From assembly GCA_034387635.1 (NCBI GenBank), contig JAOANU010000003.1, positions 806,001 through 870,000 of the forward strand: a stretch of 64,000 nt of DNA. The letters run 5' to 3'. A program made the translations under genes and the position numbers. Source of the stretch: Rhodosporidiobolus odoratus (taxonomy: Eukaryota; Basidiomycota; Microbotryomycetes; Sporidiobolales; Sporidiobolaceae). The notes under the pieces are model-generated. The model saw only the letters and a program-made list of their open reading frames with translations. It was not told where the DNA came from and ran no database searches. Position 1 is the first letter of the stretch. The number at the start of each line of letters is the position of its first letter. This document shows positions 50,501 through 62,112 of the stretch, one piece after another.

Positions 50501-51036
50501 GAGTTCGAGGGCGCGCTTCTCGAGGTTCTCGTACGAGTTGTTCATGGCTGCGACACGCTGCTCGCTTTCCGACAAGCGCGAGTCGAGCTCATCGAGGGCT
50601 TGCGGGCCAGAGCGGCCGGCGAGGAGAGGGTAGGTTTCCTCGTAAGGGCGCAGGTCGATGCCTTGGGACACGATCTGGTGGGTGAGGAAGCGCAGACGAC
50701 GCTCAGCCTGCAAGAGAAAAGTATGTGAGTGGGACCGGGGCGAGCTGAGCGGGGGGCAAGGGGACAGACCTCGTCGCAGCGGCGAATCTGCGAGACGTAG
50801 GTGCGCTGGAAGGGGTTGATGTCGGGGTTGAGCTGCGCGGGAGAGGTTGAGCTTGCGTTCAAGGTGTCGAGGGCTGAGGGTGCTCACGTCTTTGAACTGG
50901 ATGCGTTCGAGTTCTCCGAGTGCTTCGACGGTAGAGTGAGCGACGTCGACGGGGCAGAAGAGCTGCGAGCAGTGCAGGTGAGTATGGGATATGTGGTGGG
51001 ACAGACTGGAGAGTGAGGTACCTGTACGAGGCTCAT
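47502..51036 (-). CDS. VPH1: V-type H+-ATPase subunit a (VPH1/STV1)
   Basis: Fourteen exons, from 51022-51036 (15 nt) through 50888-50962, 50770-50832, 50334-50707, 50188-50275, 49569-50117, 49218-49505, 49113-49160, 48821-49051, 48517-48738, 48147-48456, 47861-48059 and 47641-47719 to 47502-47573, encode 870 residues. Subunit a forms the proton half-channels of the Vo sector. The N-terminus is the stator domain ([45 protein letters not shown]). The membrane half starts near [20 protein letters not shown]. The essential channel arginine is near R772 in [40 protein letters not shown] is near the end. Whether it is the vacuolar or Golgi isoform cannot be decided from the sequence. Confidence 0.96.
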
Positions 51037-51429
51037 CTGCTCGCTGCCTGATTGTGGTGTTTGATGATTTAGTGACGAGGTCGGGGGCGGGCGGGGGAGG
51101 GGGTGAGATGGGTCAGCTCGAGCAGAGAGAGGGGGGTGAGAGTAGCGTACGGAGCAGAGAGGGATACTGAGATACATGTACATGTTGCCCCATTGTCCCT
51201 TAACCCTTGAGGTGAGAAACAGCGAGATGGATCAAGGCGGGGAGGAGGGGGGTCCGAGTAAAGTGGCGCGATCGAGGTGTATCCGAGTTGGACTAAGAGT
51301 GTAGCTGATTCGATGTAACCTGTGCAGCCCCGCAAGCTGAACCTACAGCCGTGGTAGAGTAGACTGGCAAGATTAATGGTTGGTCTCCCTTTGACCTTGG
51401 TCTCTCCTCACCTCTCAACCACATCAACC
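51037..51429. promoter_or_regulatory. Divergent promoter, VPH1 / eIF3l
   Basis: This 393-bp region separates two divergent start codons. A short palindromic TACATGTACATGT stretch is at about 51174-51186. No coding frame is supported. Confidence 0.45.
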
Positions 51430-53732
51430 ATGCAGCCTTACGAGATTGTCGACGAAGCTGACTTTGAAGGCGTAGACCTCGGCTACACCCAGGACCCAGT
51501 CTACTCCGAGGCCGGTAACGGTACGCCTTTACTTGACTTTGATCAATTCCCTTTTCATCAAATCACCTCTGCTGCCCCTCCCACGACCCGGGCCACGGCA
51601 CAGCACCCGTCTCGCATACCTGCTCTACTCGTCACCTTCACCGCTCGGTCTCGACACCCCCCTCGATGGCCACACCCTGTACCTCTCCCTCCCTTCCCTC
51701 AATCGCCTCGCCCGCCCATACGACCCCTCTCCCTGTCAAGCCCGCCTCGAAAACAGACGCATCGCATACTCATACGAGCTCACCACTGACGCCAATCCGT
51801 CCCCGCTACAGAGAAGCTCGAACAGCAACAACGAATCGCTGAAGCCGCCAACCTTCAAGCCCACGCTCTCGCTCAGCTCGCCGCCGTTCCCGAACCCGTC
51901 AAGCGCTACATCCTCTCCCTCTACACCCTCATCAACGCCCCCAACCCCAACCTGGCCGAGATCCAGAGCGCCTACGAGGCCGGATGGAACAGGCTCACCG
52001 ACAAGTTCTTTGCCAAGACCGAGTGGCCCGAGGCAGAGGTCATTGCCCCGCTCGTCAACCACGGTGCGCCCGTTTGCCTCTTGCGCTTCGTTGTAGCCCC
52101 CTACTGACATGCCGCGTTCGCAGACGAGATTTTCCTCACCCTCTACCGCGAACTCTACTACCGCCACATCATCGCCCGCCTTCAGCCTAACCTCGAGGAC
52201 CGCATCGCATCCTACGAGTGCTACTGCAACCTCTTCAACCTGATCCTCAACTCGCCCGGTCCCGTTCCCCTCGCCCTCCCCATCGACTGGATCTACAACA
52301 TCATCGACGAGTTTGTCTATCAGTACACTGCGTTTGCGCTGTGGAGGAGCAAGGTTCAGGGCAAGACGGATGAGGAAAAGGCAGTGCTTGCCGAGTCTGG
52401 GCAGGTACGGCTTGCTTGGCCTCTTTCCCGTCATGATGACCCTGACCTTTGTCCCTTTTTCAGGTCTGGTCCTGCTACTCGGTCCTCAACGTCTTGTACT
52501 CCCTCATCCAGAAGAGCAAGATCCAGGATCAGCTCGCGGCCCAGCAGAAGGGCGAGGACGTCGAGGCTGCAGCGGGCGAATACGGCTCGATCCCTCTGTA
52601 CCACCACCTCGGCTACTTCTCCATCCTCGGCCTCGTCCGCGTGCACGTTCTCCTCGGCGACTACACCCTCGCCCTTTCCATGCTCGACAACATTGACCTC
52701 AACAAGAAAGCTCTCTTCACTCGGGTTACTGCCGCCCACGTCTCTGTCTAGTGCGTACTTCTTACTTGCCTTCTCGCGCCGGCGCTGACCTGACTCCCCC
52801 GTAGCTACTATGTCGGCTTCTCCTACGTCATGCTCGGCCGCTACCCCGACGCCATCCGTGCTTTCTCGCACATTCTCTTTTTCGTTCTCCGTTTGAAGCA
52901 CTTCCAGCGCGGCTCCCAATTCGATCAAATCAACAAGACCGCCGACCGAATGTACGCCCTCCTCGCCATTGCTCAGGCTCTCTGCCCGACAAAGGTGGAC
53001 GAGGGCATCGCGACGGCGATGAAGGACAAGTTCGGTGAGCAGTACGGCAAGATGGTCCGCGGTGGCGAGGAGAGCCTTCCGGCGTTCCAGGAACTCTTCA
53101 CCCACGGCGCACCGAGGTTCATCTCCCCGAACCCCCCTCCCTACGAGTCGGAAAGCAACGACGTCCTCACTGCCTACTCTGAACTTTCCGACGCGGGCGC
53201 ACACCAGCTCTCCATCTTCCTCGCCAGTGTTGAGCCGCAATTGTCCACCGCCACGCTTCGCTCCTTCCTCCGCCTGTACACGACCCTTGGTACCGACAAG
53301 CTCGCCAAATTCTTGGAGGTTGAGGAGGAGAAGGTGCTCGAGATGTTGATGGCGGCCAAGGGAGCAGCGAGGAAGTTGACCTGGAGTCAGGGTAGCTTGC
53401 TGTCAGGAGAGGAAGTTGGGGTCAGCGACATCAACTTTGGCATCGATGAGGTTCGTTTCTCTTTTCCCCCTGAACCTCTGTCTCGCCGGTTCGCCGACTC
53501 ACACCATTCGGTACGTGCTACGTCCCACGCGCAGGGTCACCTCACCGTCGCACAATCGACCACTTCGCGCCGCTACGGCGACTTCTTCTCTCGTCACTCT
53601 CAAAAGTGGGCCGACGCCTACGACAACCTCCGCCACAAGCCTTTGCCTCTCCCCAAGCCTCGCACGGGTGCCGCCGCCGCGACTTCTTCGACGGAACAGG
53701 CAGGAGGTCGGAAGGTGGCGATCAAGGCTTAG
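51430..53732 (+). CDS. EIF3L: Translation initiation factor eIF3 subunit L
   Basis: Exons 51430-51520, 51812-52063, 52124-52404, 52464-52750, 52805-53450 and 53535-53732 encode 584 residues. It is a non-core eIF3 subunit that associates with eIF3k. After a short acidic N-terminus ([20 protein letters not shown]) come family blocks [88 protein letters not shown], and a C-terminal PCI-like region ([20 protein letters not shown]). S. cerevisiae lacks this subunit, so its presence fits a basidiomycete or other eIF3l-retaining fungus. Intron 1 is 291 nt and contains an incidental open frame. Confidence 0.95.
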
Positions 53733-54437
53733 AGTAGAGTCGGGTTTGAGGGGGATGTAGTTGGGGTGTTGGGTGGAAAAGCTTTTGCTGGACTTTGCAG
53801 GGGCTGTCCGGTTAGCGCAATTTTTTGTATTTGCCTTTCTTCGCCTCCCGGCACAGTCTTTCTGAGCTTGTCTTCACAGCTTCTGCTTCGGTATTGCCGC
53901 AGACCTGGCTGGATCTGGGCGTCAGGGATTCCGTCACGGGTTTTGACTGTTTTCCGATTTAACCTGTCTCTTCTAACTTCCGTTCTTCCTGCTGCTTTGG
54001 CTTGTCCCACGTCCCGCGTGGCGGTTTGGCTCATTTCTGTCTTGATGCCACAGGTGCGCCGCTTGGATTTCCCCTGCGGCGTTGTATGACAGTTGACTTT
54101 TTCTTTCACCCACAGCCCGGCTTGACTTCGCTCGTGTCTTCATCGACACTTCCTCGCGCGTGCGCCCCGTAGTAGAAGGAGGGAACATCGGATTGTGCCA
54201 GCACCGTCGACGTCCACCGTGTCCGCTTCTTGTGTACTCTGCCGCTTTGACCTTCTCACTTTCGACCTCCTCTTCAAGTCACTGATTCTTTGCTGACTTG
54301 GTTCCGCCCCTTCTTCCCTTGTCACGGCTTTCTTCCATACGCGGCCCTGCGAGTCGCTACTTCAGTCTCGCCCGAGTCGGTCTTTTCTGCTTCAGTCTCG
54401 CCGGCCGCACCAGGCTCTCGTGCCAATTCTCCCTCGA
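53733..54437. other. Intergenic, eIF3l 3' UTR and upstream of broken SET gene
   Basis: This 705-bp interval is pyrimidine-rich in its second half. Plus-strand frames (such as 53766-54089) start with T-rich codons and have no family character. No gene is called. Confidence 0.45.
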
Positions 54438-55537
54438 TGACGACTCGTACGCCCTCTCTTCCTGATGATCTCTCCGCTCAAAGCTGGCGGCCTTCCTGAT
54501 ACAGATTCGACTTTGGCAGCCACCCTCGACGCCGCATGTAAACCTAGCAAGGATTCTGTTCCTGCTCTACCTTCGACTCCAGCCGGCGCGTCAGGTCCTC
54601 AGCATTCCGTTGTGCTCGAGGACGCAGTTGACCTCTCGTTCGACAGTGCCGCCCAGCGCGCGTGGTGCCTACCCTGTCAGGATCGTCGACATTCCTGGGA
54701 AAGGCCCAGAGCCATCAAGGCGGGTGACGCCGTCCTCAAAAGAGAATCCCACCTTCATCTTGAGCGACTCGCCTACAAAGCAGAAGGAGCGCTTCTTCCG
54801 GCGCACCCTCGACCGCCTTTCACCCAAAGACCGCTCCGCCGTCCTTTCTCTTTCCACCTCATCTGTCAAGCACGACCAATCTCCCCTCCGCGCACTCGTC
54901 GACACCAACGCCTTGGGAATCGGTCACGATCGCTCTGCCATTTTCGTCGTCGGTTTCAAGGTTCAACCATTCTTGCCGACCTACCTTGCGCCATTCTGTC
55001 GAAGATGGGTCGGGCGAGCGATGGTTCGTCGCCCTTCCGAGCTCTCCGAGGGTGAAGAGATGACTATCGACTACACTGGCCGCTATTACTTCCCCGGGGT
55101 TGTTCGACGGGCAGCCCTCCGGTCCTCGTACGGCTTCCTCTGCCAGGGCCCGGCATGCTCCCTATCTCTGGACGTAGGCGCCAAAAGCGACGAGAGAAGG
55201 GTCTCTCTCGCCTTACTGGACAAGCGCACCCCCGTCTTCGCACCAGCCGTCATCGTCGAGAGGGTCAAGCAAAGCCTGGCACTTCTCGAGGAAGAGATTA
55301 TCGTCGCAGATTGTTGCTCCTTGTGCTGCGGCGCGTACCAGGCATGTATCTTTTGCCGGCGACGATGAGAACGCGATCAAAGTGGTTGCGGAAGCGAGTC
55401 GACTTTCGGGCCATCTCATCTCGCACACGGTCGATAGCAAAGATTCCAAGAAGGCGGTTGAGGCCCTCAAGGACCCGACCTCACACCCGCAGTACAGCTG
55501 CTTTGGCAGGAGGACACTGAGCGTCCCGGATGAGTGA
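54438..55537 (+). pseudogene. SMYD-like SET-domain gene broken by multiple frameshifts
   Basis: Pieces of one SET-domain protein appear in order but in different frames: YPVRIVDIPGKG, RAIKAGDAVLK, NPTFILSDSPTKQKERFFRR, RFNHSCRPTLRHSVEDGSGE, LSEGEEMTIDYTGRYYFPG, YQACIF and DDENAIKVVAEASR to SVPDE. Frame changes are needed near 54700, 54740 (AAAA), 54957 (TTT), 55037 and 55351 (TTTT), mostly at short homopolymers. The conserved NHSCRP motif lies entirely in the shifted frame, so no single open frame keeps it. A possible first exon begins ATG 54438. Flanking genes have intact frames, so inactivation is likelier than poor sequence. Family placement is by motifs and is shared with the SET gene at 44.5-45.4 kb. 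Confidence 0.65.
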
Positions 55538-55840
55538 GCGTGGGGGGGTTCGAAGGCGGGTACGTAAGATGCGGACGAAGGAGAACTGAACCCAGTTGAA
55601 ACTCGAATTTTCTGTCTCACCTGTCTTTTGTCGCGTTCCCTTTGTTCTGTTTGGTCGCCGCAGTGGCTTCCCCTACTTTGCTTCGTCCCGTCTCACCTCT
55701 CTGAGTGTTAGCTCAGCTTGCTGACTCCGCGTCTCAATAGGTCTTAATACCTTGCGAAGGTCAATTAGACACAAGCACCGGCGCCCCGTTTTCTGCACAA
55801 CTGCACCAGCGACTCCTATATCGCTTCCAGCCCGAAGAAA
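55538..55840. promoter_or_regulatory. Upstream region of MFS transporter
   Basis: This 303-bp interval lies between the broken SET gene and the transporter start. I see nothing identifiable in it. Confidence 0.4.
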
Positions 55841-58010
55841 ATGTCACCGCGTACAGAATCCGGGGAGCGGGCAGCGCTGCTGGGATGCGGCGAGCCACGG
55901 CGGGAGGAAAGGGAGGAAGAGGTTGAGAGGAAAGCATCGCCGCGATGGTCCGTACACTTTCGCCTGATCTCCCCGAGCTCCACTGACAATGCGTATACGG
56001 GCAGGATCCTGCTCCGTACGTCTGTCTGGCCCAGCTGGTCAGCAGCCGAGTCTCCAGGACGACCCTGTTCACCCTCGAATGGACCGTTTTCTTTGCAGCC
56101 TACTTTGCCTTTGCGCTCCTCGGAGGTGCTGCTTCTTCCGTGGACATGGAGATCATGACTCAGGTCAGCTACCACCTCGAGAGGTACTGGGTGACATCAC
56201 CATGCGTACTCACCCTTCTCTCTCCTGCAGATTGCTTGTCGAGGGGTGCAAGACGCCGCCTTTCTACCAGCCGGCTTTGTCAGCTTCCTGAGGACGCCTG
56301 GAGGGAACAGTGACTGGGCTGAGCGGTGCAGAACCTCTCCCTTAGTGCAGGCGAGGACGACTGAGATTGGCAAGCTTTCCTCCCTCCTTTCCGCGGTTTC
56401 CTGAGCTGAGATACTTTTTCGCACAGTCACCACCATCTCTCTGACGGTGGGCATCCTCAGCGCCTTGACCGCGGCTTGGTGGGGCAGCTTGGCGGATCGC
56501 AAGGGAAGGAAGCCAGTCTTAGCGTTGGTCTCCTTGTCCGAGGCGCTTCAGGCGCTATCAGTGGTGCTGTGAGTCCGTCCCTCTATGTCCATACCTAGCC
56601 TGCACAAACTCACCTCATCCGGCCACAGCCTTATCTCGTTTCCTTCCGTCTTTGGCTACCGTTTTCTGCTCGCTGGTGCTGTACTTTCGGGACTTTCAGG
56701 CGGGGCACTGTACGTTCTCCCCCCCTATCGTCATTTGCATACCATCATATTGACTTCCGTGCTGCCTCCAGCTCGGGCGTGACGACCGCCATCGCCTACC
56801 TCGGAGACTGCTCTGTAGGCGAGTCCAAAACGCAGCTCCTCTCGACTTTCGAAGCCACGCAGTTCCTCGGTGGCGGGATCGGACCCATCCTACGTACGTC
56901 GTGTCCAGTCGCTATCCCCCGGCGCCATGTCGCGGCTTAACAGTATCGCTTTCAACTCTCCTTTTCTCGCGGTTTGACCCGGCAGTTCCTCTACTCTTTC
57001 GCTTGACCGGCCTCGATATCGCCGCGCCCTATGCTCTCACCCTGGCTTCCCGTATCCTCTATTTCGTTGCACTCCTCTTCATGCCCGAGTCCCTGCCGCG
57101 TCGTGCCTTCGAACAACCTGGCCCAGCACAAACAGCATCAGCACAACACCGGACTTTGCTGGCGCGGTCGTTTGCAGCTCCCGGCAGTCTCTTCGCTCCG
57201 CTCAAGATCTTACTTCCGAAGAAGGTGCATGGCGGTAGGAGAGATTGGAGGCTCACGCTGGTGGCCATCTCGTTTGCAACCTTCATGATAGTGCCGGTGC
57301 GCTCGCCCGTTTTGCGGCCTAGACCGAGCTTTCCCTCTGACCATCCTGTTACAGGGTCTCGGCAACATCAAGATTTTGTACGCTCGCAGTCGCTTCGGGT
57401 GGGGAGTCGAGGAAGTCGGTCGCTGGATGAGCTTCGGCGCTCTGTGCAAGCTCATCATCCTCTTGGGCATCTTGCCCTTACTGAATCGCTTCTGGCGCAA
57501 GCCTGCACCACGTCTGCGTGAGCGGGACGACTCAGAGAGCAAGAAAGAGGCGGACACGGGTACGCACCTCTCCAAACCCGGGCCTTCTCAACTCCGCTGA
57601 CCCTCTTCTTTGCGCCATCAGCGTTCGACCTCCTCATTGCCCGCCGCAGCGTGGTTCTCGCCCTCATCGGCTATATCGTCATGTCCTTCCCCACCTCGAC
57701 CTCTCGCAATTTCCTCGTCGGCACAGCCCTCACCTCTTTCGCCGCTGCCACCCCGCCTGCCCTTCAATCCCTCGCACTAGCATTTTGCGCACCGGAAGAC
57801 GCAGGCAAGGTGCTCGCGTCCATCACTACACTGGCGACCATCTCGCTGAGCAGTGTCGGGCCGAGTCTGTTCGGGGCACTTTATGTTGCGGCGGTCGAGT
57901 GGTGGCCGGAGATTGTGTTCGTGCTGGCCGCGGTGTGGATCAGCTGCTCCCTTCTCTCGCTCTTTCTAGTCAGACTGGCTCCGCGAGATATTGAAGAAGA
58001 GGAGGCATGA
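55841..58010 (+). CDS. Major facilitator superfamily transporter
   Basis: Exons 55841-55951, 56005-56015, 56043-56163, 56231-56369, 56427-56568, 56629-56709, 56772-56893, 56986-57296, 57355-57559 and 57622-58010 encode 543 residues. It has the MFS loop signature GSLADRKGRKPVLAL between early helices, hydrophobic helices throughout and an acidic C-terminus (IEEEEA). The substrate is unknown; the layout resembles drug/proton antiporter or tetracycline-efflux-like families. Exon 2 is only 11 nt and is required for phase. The exon 3 acceptor is a CAG/CAG pair, so 56046 is an alternative start. Intron 4 (56370-56426) begins GCAAGC and ends CACAG, giving RTTEIVTTISLTVG. Confidence 0.85.
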
Positions 58011-58108
58011 CTGTCAAGTGCATGGGGCATTCTTAGTGGAGTTCTCGGTAGAATCCTATTTGTAGTCTGTGACTGCTGTATGTTGCATCTCGTTGTTGTT
58101 GGTCTACT
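58011..58108. terminator. Convergent 3' intergenic, 98 bp
   Basis: The MFS gene and MDM20 converge with under 100 bp between stop codons, so their polyadenylation regions must overlap or extend into each other's transcribed sequence. No specific polyadenylation signal is claimed. Confidence 0.45.
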
Positions 58109-61100
58109 CTATTTGACGCAACGTCGGTGGATCGCCTGTCCGAGGGTCTCCGCCGCTGACCTCCTCGACTCGACAAGCGCATGAGCAAGATTGGTGACGC
58201 GATCCTCGTTCAGCTGCAAACCCAAATCGGGTCAGTTCGATCGCGTAACCGACTTGACCAGCAGCACGCACCTCCTCAAACCTCTGAAGATCCGCTACGG
58301 CCGCAATGATCTTGGGCCGTTCCTTCGCGACCTTCTTGCTGTAAGCCGTAAGTTTCGCACCGACAGAACGGACCAGATCCCGTGCGTTCGCGCGGAAAGC
58401 TCGGAGTCGCTTGGTGTGCCGTGGCTGTAGGCAAACAGGTCAACCTGAGGAAGGTAGGAATGCAGCGCGACGAAGGAAGAACGCACCTGATCGGGAAGTT
58501 TGCCCGCGGCCATCTCTGCTAGTCGCTGGTCGATACCGAGCTCAACGAGGGAGAAGGCCTACTCGTTGAAGAATGGATGAGCAGAGAGAAGTAAACGAGT
58601 GGCAGGCTCCGGTACTCACCTCGAGCGCAACTTCCGCAATCTGCAGGAGCTCCCACGGTAGCACCTGGGTGTCCTCGGCTGCTGCAACGAATGTTCCTAG
58701 TTGTTCTAAGAAGGCCAAAATCGTGAGTAGGATGCAATGGTCGAGGACCGAGGCGACGCACCCTTGAAGAACGCCAGTCCAGCCTGCTCTGCTTCCGCCG
58801 CCCTGTCGAGATCAGCAACGAGCACGGCTTGCGCCTTCGCGGAGAAGCGGAGGAGAGCAGCTTCTGATCGGGTCACCTGTGAGAAAATAGCATCAGCATC
58901 AGCCAGATAGCCTAGCGATCGGACAAGCTTACAGAGGACGGTAGCTCAGTTCCGAGGGGGATCTCGACCGATGGTCGGAGGAAGCGGGAATACGCGGACG
59001 CCGCCAAGCGAAGCCATGCAGCCTGCAGGGTACGTAGTGATCAGCCAAGGCAACATTCAAGGAAGCGAGTGAAAGCCACGCACGTCTTGCCTGACGCCCA
59101 TTTCAGTCTGCTCCCAAACGGTGTGCGAGTCTTTCCGTTGGAAAGACGGTAGGGTCTTGTAGTCGCGGTTGTCAGAGTATGCTACCGGGGGAGCGACGGT
59201 AGTCAGCTAGCAGTCAAGACGAAGTCAGCGAGAACGGCGCACCTTGCTCGGAAGCTGCCAGCTGCTCCACCGCTGCAACACCGGCTTCAATGCCCGCCTC
59301 ATCGAGCACACCACGCAAGACCCGTATGCGCAACATTTCGACCGTAACCAGGCTCTTCTGCAGCGACTTCTCCAGGCGGTGTCGGAACTCGGTGAAATCT
59401 TCGACCTGTTCTAACGGGGTCAGCGCCTGCAGGCAACGGGGAGGAAGAACCAGACACACCTTTGAGTATGTGTTGTAGTTGAGGGCCTTAACGACCATGT
59501 CCTGCGACTCCTTGACCCCGCTCCTATACCACTTCTCCGTCTCCGCTGCTTGTTCGAATACACCTCCCTCCTTTCCTCCATGCTCGATGGCGAACGTAGT
59601 ACCCCGAGAAGTGATAAGATGCGAAAGGGTGTCGTGCTGAATGTTCTTGACGCCGAAAGTGCGGAAGTGCCCAAGAGAAAGGGAGGGCGCCCCGAGTAGC
59701 CGGTAAAGGTTTGAGGTAAGGATGCGCAGCTGGTACTTTTGTTTCGAAATCTGTAGTGCAGTTTCCGAGATGAAGAGCGCTCGCTCAAGGTAAGAGCGAT
59801 CATCTACCGACGGGGAAGACTCAGCGGGAATCGAAACGAGAAAGGCGAAAGGAACACGCACGGGAGAGGTGGTAAGCACTAATGAATGCTTGGCAGGCAA
59901 GGAAGGCGAAGTCATCTGCTGGCTGAAGTTCAGTCGATGGTAGACCTCGGCCTGTGCAGAACAAGGATTAGTCCCTTAGCCAGGTCAAGAAGATAACCAG
60001 TACGCACCAAGCGGCAGTGCTTCAAAGTATCGCCGCAAATAACCCTGTGCTGCTTCCGCCTCGACGGCGGCGTTGAGCTCATCGCTAAGATACCTTGCGA
60101 CCTTCAAAGCATTGATGCACCGAGTAGCATCGGCGGGAGACTACTCAGATTTAGGTTGAGAAGGTCAGTGTGGTTTGTTCGACTGACGTAGTCGTCGGGT
60201 ACTCACAGTCAGCTTGGCGTCCTCAGCTTGCCGCGAGAGCTTCTCCCGCAAAGGCGAAGCCTCAGCCGGCGTCAGAATGGCGAGATACGGTCCGAGGTCG
60301 TCGAAGCAGCACATCTTGCTTGCAAAGCGATCGAAGTATTCCTCGACGAGGGGAAGGAGCTGCTCTGCTGCGGCGGACTCTGGCGTCAGAGACTGCGAGA
60401 AGGAAGTCGGAGAGGCATGGCGCACCTTCTTCCCATTTCCGGCTTCTCGTTTCCCTCGCAATCTCGAGCAGTCCAAGCACAAACCCACGCTCGACTTTGG
60501 CTTTTGGCGAGTCTGTCGCAAGTCTTCGCAAAAGGTCTCGAGAGCGAGAGAGGAGGTCGAGACCGGTGGACGTCGGCTGACCTTTTTCGGATTCTGAGAC
60601 GGAAGGCGAGGAGAAATAGGCGGCAGAAGAGTCGGCGGCCAGAGAGACGGCAGCTCGGATGAGGTAGAGCACGGTGTGCCAGTTGGCGTCGCTGATGACC
60701 GAGCGCAGCGTCAACTGTGTCGTGTGGAAATAGATCGGAGAAATGGACGTACCCGTTCTCGAGAGCTCCACCTAATCGCTGCCACAGTACTACCCATTCC
60801 TTCCCTTCCAGACTGCCATATCTGAGCATGGCTTCTCGCTTCCACAGCTCAAAACCAAGATTGCTGTCGCACCATTTCTCGGCCGTAGGCGAAGCGAAGT
60901 GTGCTAGTAGAGCCTGTGCTGGGGACAGTGGCGCGTCGGAAGGAGGTAGTGAGGGCAAGACGAGAGCGGAGGATGAAGGGGCAGTCTCCGATGTAGGTTG
61001 CAGCGCAGCGTATTGAGCTCGCAACTCGAGGAATCGGGTGACAACGTGGAACTCGTCGGCAGTGGTGTAGGTATACTTGAGATTCAGCTTTGCTGCCAGA

Positions 61101-61969
61101 TGTGCATCCTGCGGCGCCTTGGCCGAGTCAGAGTATCGAGTGGCGAGTTGTCGCTCGGCAATAGAGAGAAGGACGTTGGCTTGCGGGAGGGGCGTGGAAA
61201 GGTTGCGGAGGAAGAGAATTGTTGAGAGGAGGGACCACCAGAGGTAGCGGTCGTCTTTGGAGAAGCGCTGGGACATCCGCAGACTCAGCTGTGGGACCAG
61301 CCTTGTATTAGGCTGCGGTGCTGAAAGGAGAAGAAAACGAAACCGTGCACCTGCTGAGCCTTGTGGGTGTGGGATCCTCGTACATACGCGAGAAAGGCCT
61401 CCATCGACAACTCCTCGTTGTCCGGGAACTTTTGCGCAGCGTGTGACAGCAACTCGAGAGCATCGTCACCTGCAGTATGCCGGGAGAAGAGGTCAGCTCC
61501 TCCGACCTCGCACAACCCCTCTGGTGAAGAGCGGTGCACTCACCTTGTCCTAGACCGCGCAGAACGTGTGTGACGACCAACAGGACGTCGGCATCACCCA
61601 GCGCTGCGCCTTGTTTAGCGATTTTCAAGGTTTCGATGGTGGTGAGGATGTCTTGCCGGATGTAAGTGGGCAGAGGCCTTGCACTCATGTACAAAGCGAG
61701 AGCCTTGAGCGCCTGCAGGAAGGAACCAAGGTCAGCCAGCGGAACATGGCAGGAATCGCGGTGCAAAAAGAAAGTGAGCGTACGAGGGAAGGTCCATCTC
61801 CCGGCACTGCTTTGAGGCGTTGGTCGCATAGCAAGAGAGCTCTCTTGTGGTTGTACGACTCCAAGGAGGTGCAAATGGTTGCAATGGCTCGTTGTTCGAG
61901 TGTTCCCATTTTAGGTCTCCGGTTGGCGAAGAAGGCGCGGACAAGTGACGGGATCGCCGGGTCTGCCAT
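58109..61969 (-). CDS. MDM20: NatB N-acetyltransferase auxiliary subunit MDM20/NAA25
   Basis: Seventeen exons from 61784-61969 down to 58109-58213 encode 962 residues, with exon starts at 61969, 61712, 61469, 61288, 60691, 60379, 60140, 59951, 59803, 59405, 59181, 59022, 58876, 58696, 58558, 58424 and 58213. MDM20 anchors the NatB catalytic subunit on the ribosome for co-translational N-terminal acetylation. The N-terminal half is TPR-like (ALKALALYMSA, DALELLSHAAQKFPDNEELS, RYLWWSLLSTILFLR). Family blocks include SKMCCFDDLGPYLAIL, GLPSTELQPADDFAFLACQA and KYQLRILTSNLYRLLGAPSL. Every junction closes in phase. The USP/NatB neighbours suggest no functional linkage. Confidence 0.92.
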
Positions 61970-62112
61970 AACTGATGGTACTGAGTAGGTATCGAGGTGT
62001 TTAGTACAGTGACAAGTCTCTGGAGCTTGGTAGCGAAGCGTGGACGAGCCCTCCTCTTCTTTCTTTCGCTTCCATCTCCCGCTTCCTCGCGACTGCTTGC
62101 TAGGTGGACAAG
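61970..62112. promoter_or_regulatory. Compact divergent promoter, MDM20 / AMP-binding-like gene
   Basis: Only 143 bp separates the two divergent start codons. The side next to the AMP-binding-like gene (about 62050-62100) is CT-rich, typical of a 5' leader in this window. Confidence 0.5.

Noticed and set aside
51533..52096. 188-codon plus-strand frame at the eIF3l locus
   Set aside because: Most lies in intron 1 and the rest is an out-of-frame reading of exon 2. Direct joining of 51520 to 51812 gives a conserved eIF3l.
60723..60752. A 38-nt intron in MDM20 using the first CACAG after 60753
   Set aside because: It gives a TGA in phase. Using the later acceptor ending at 60692 gives ENGDANWHTVLYLIRAA, in phase and family-like.
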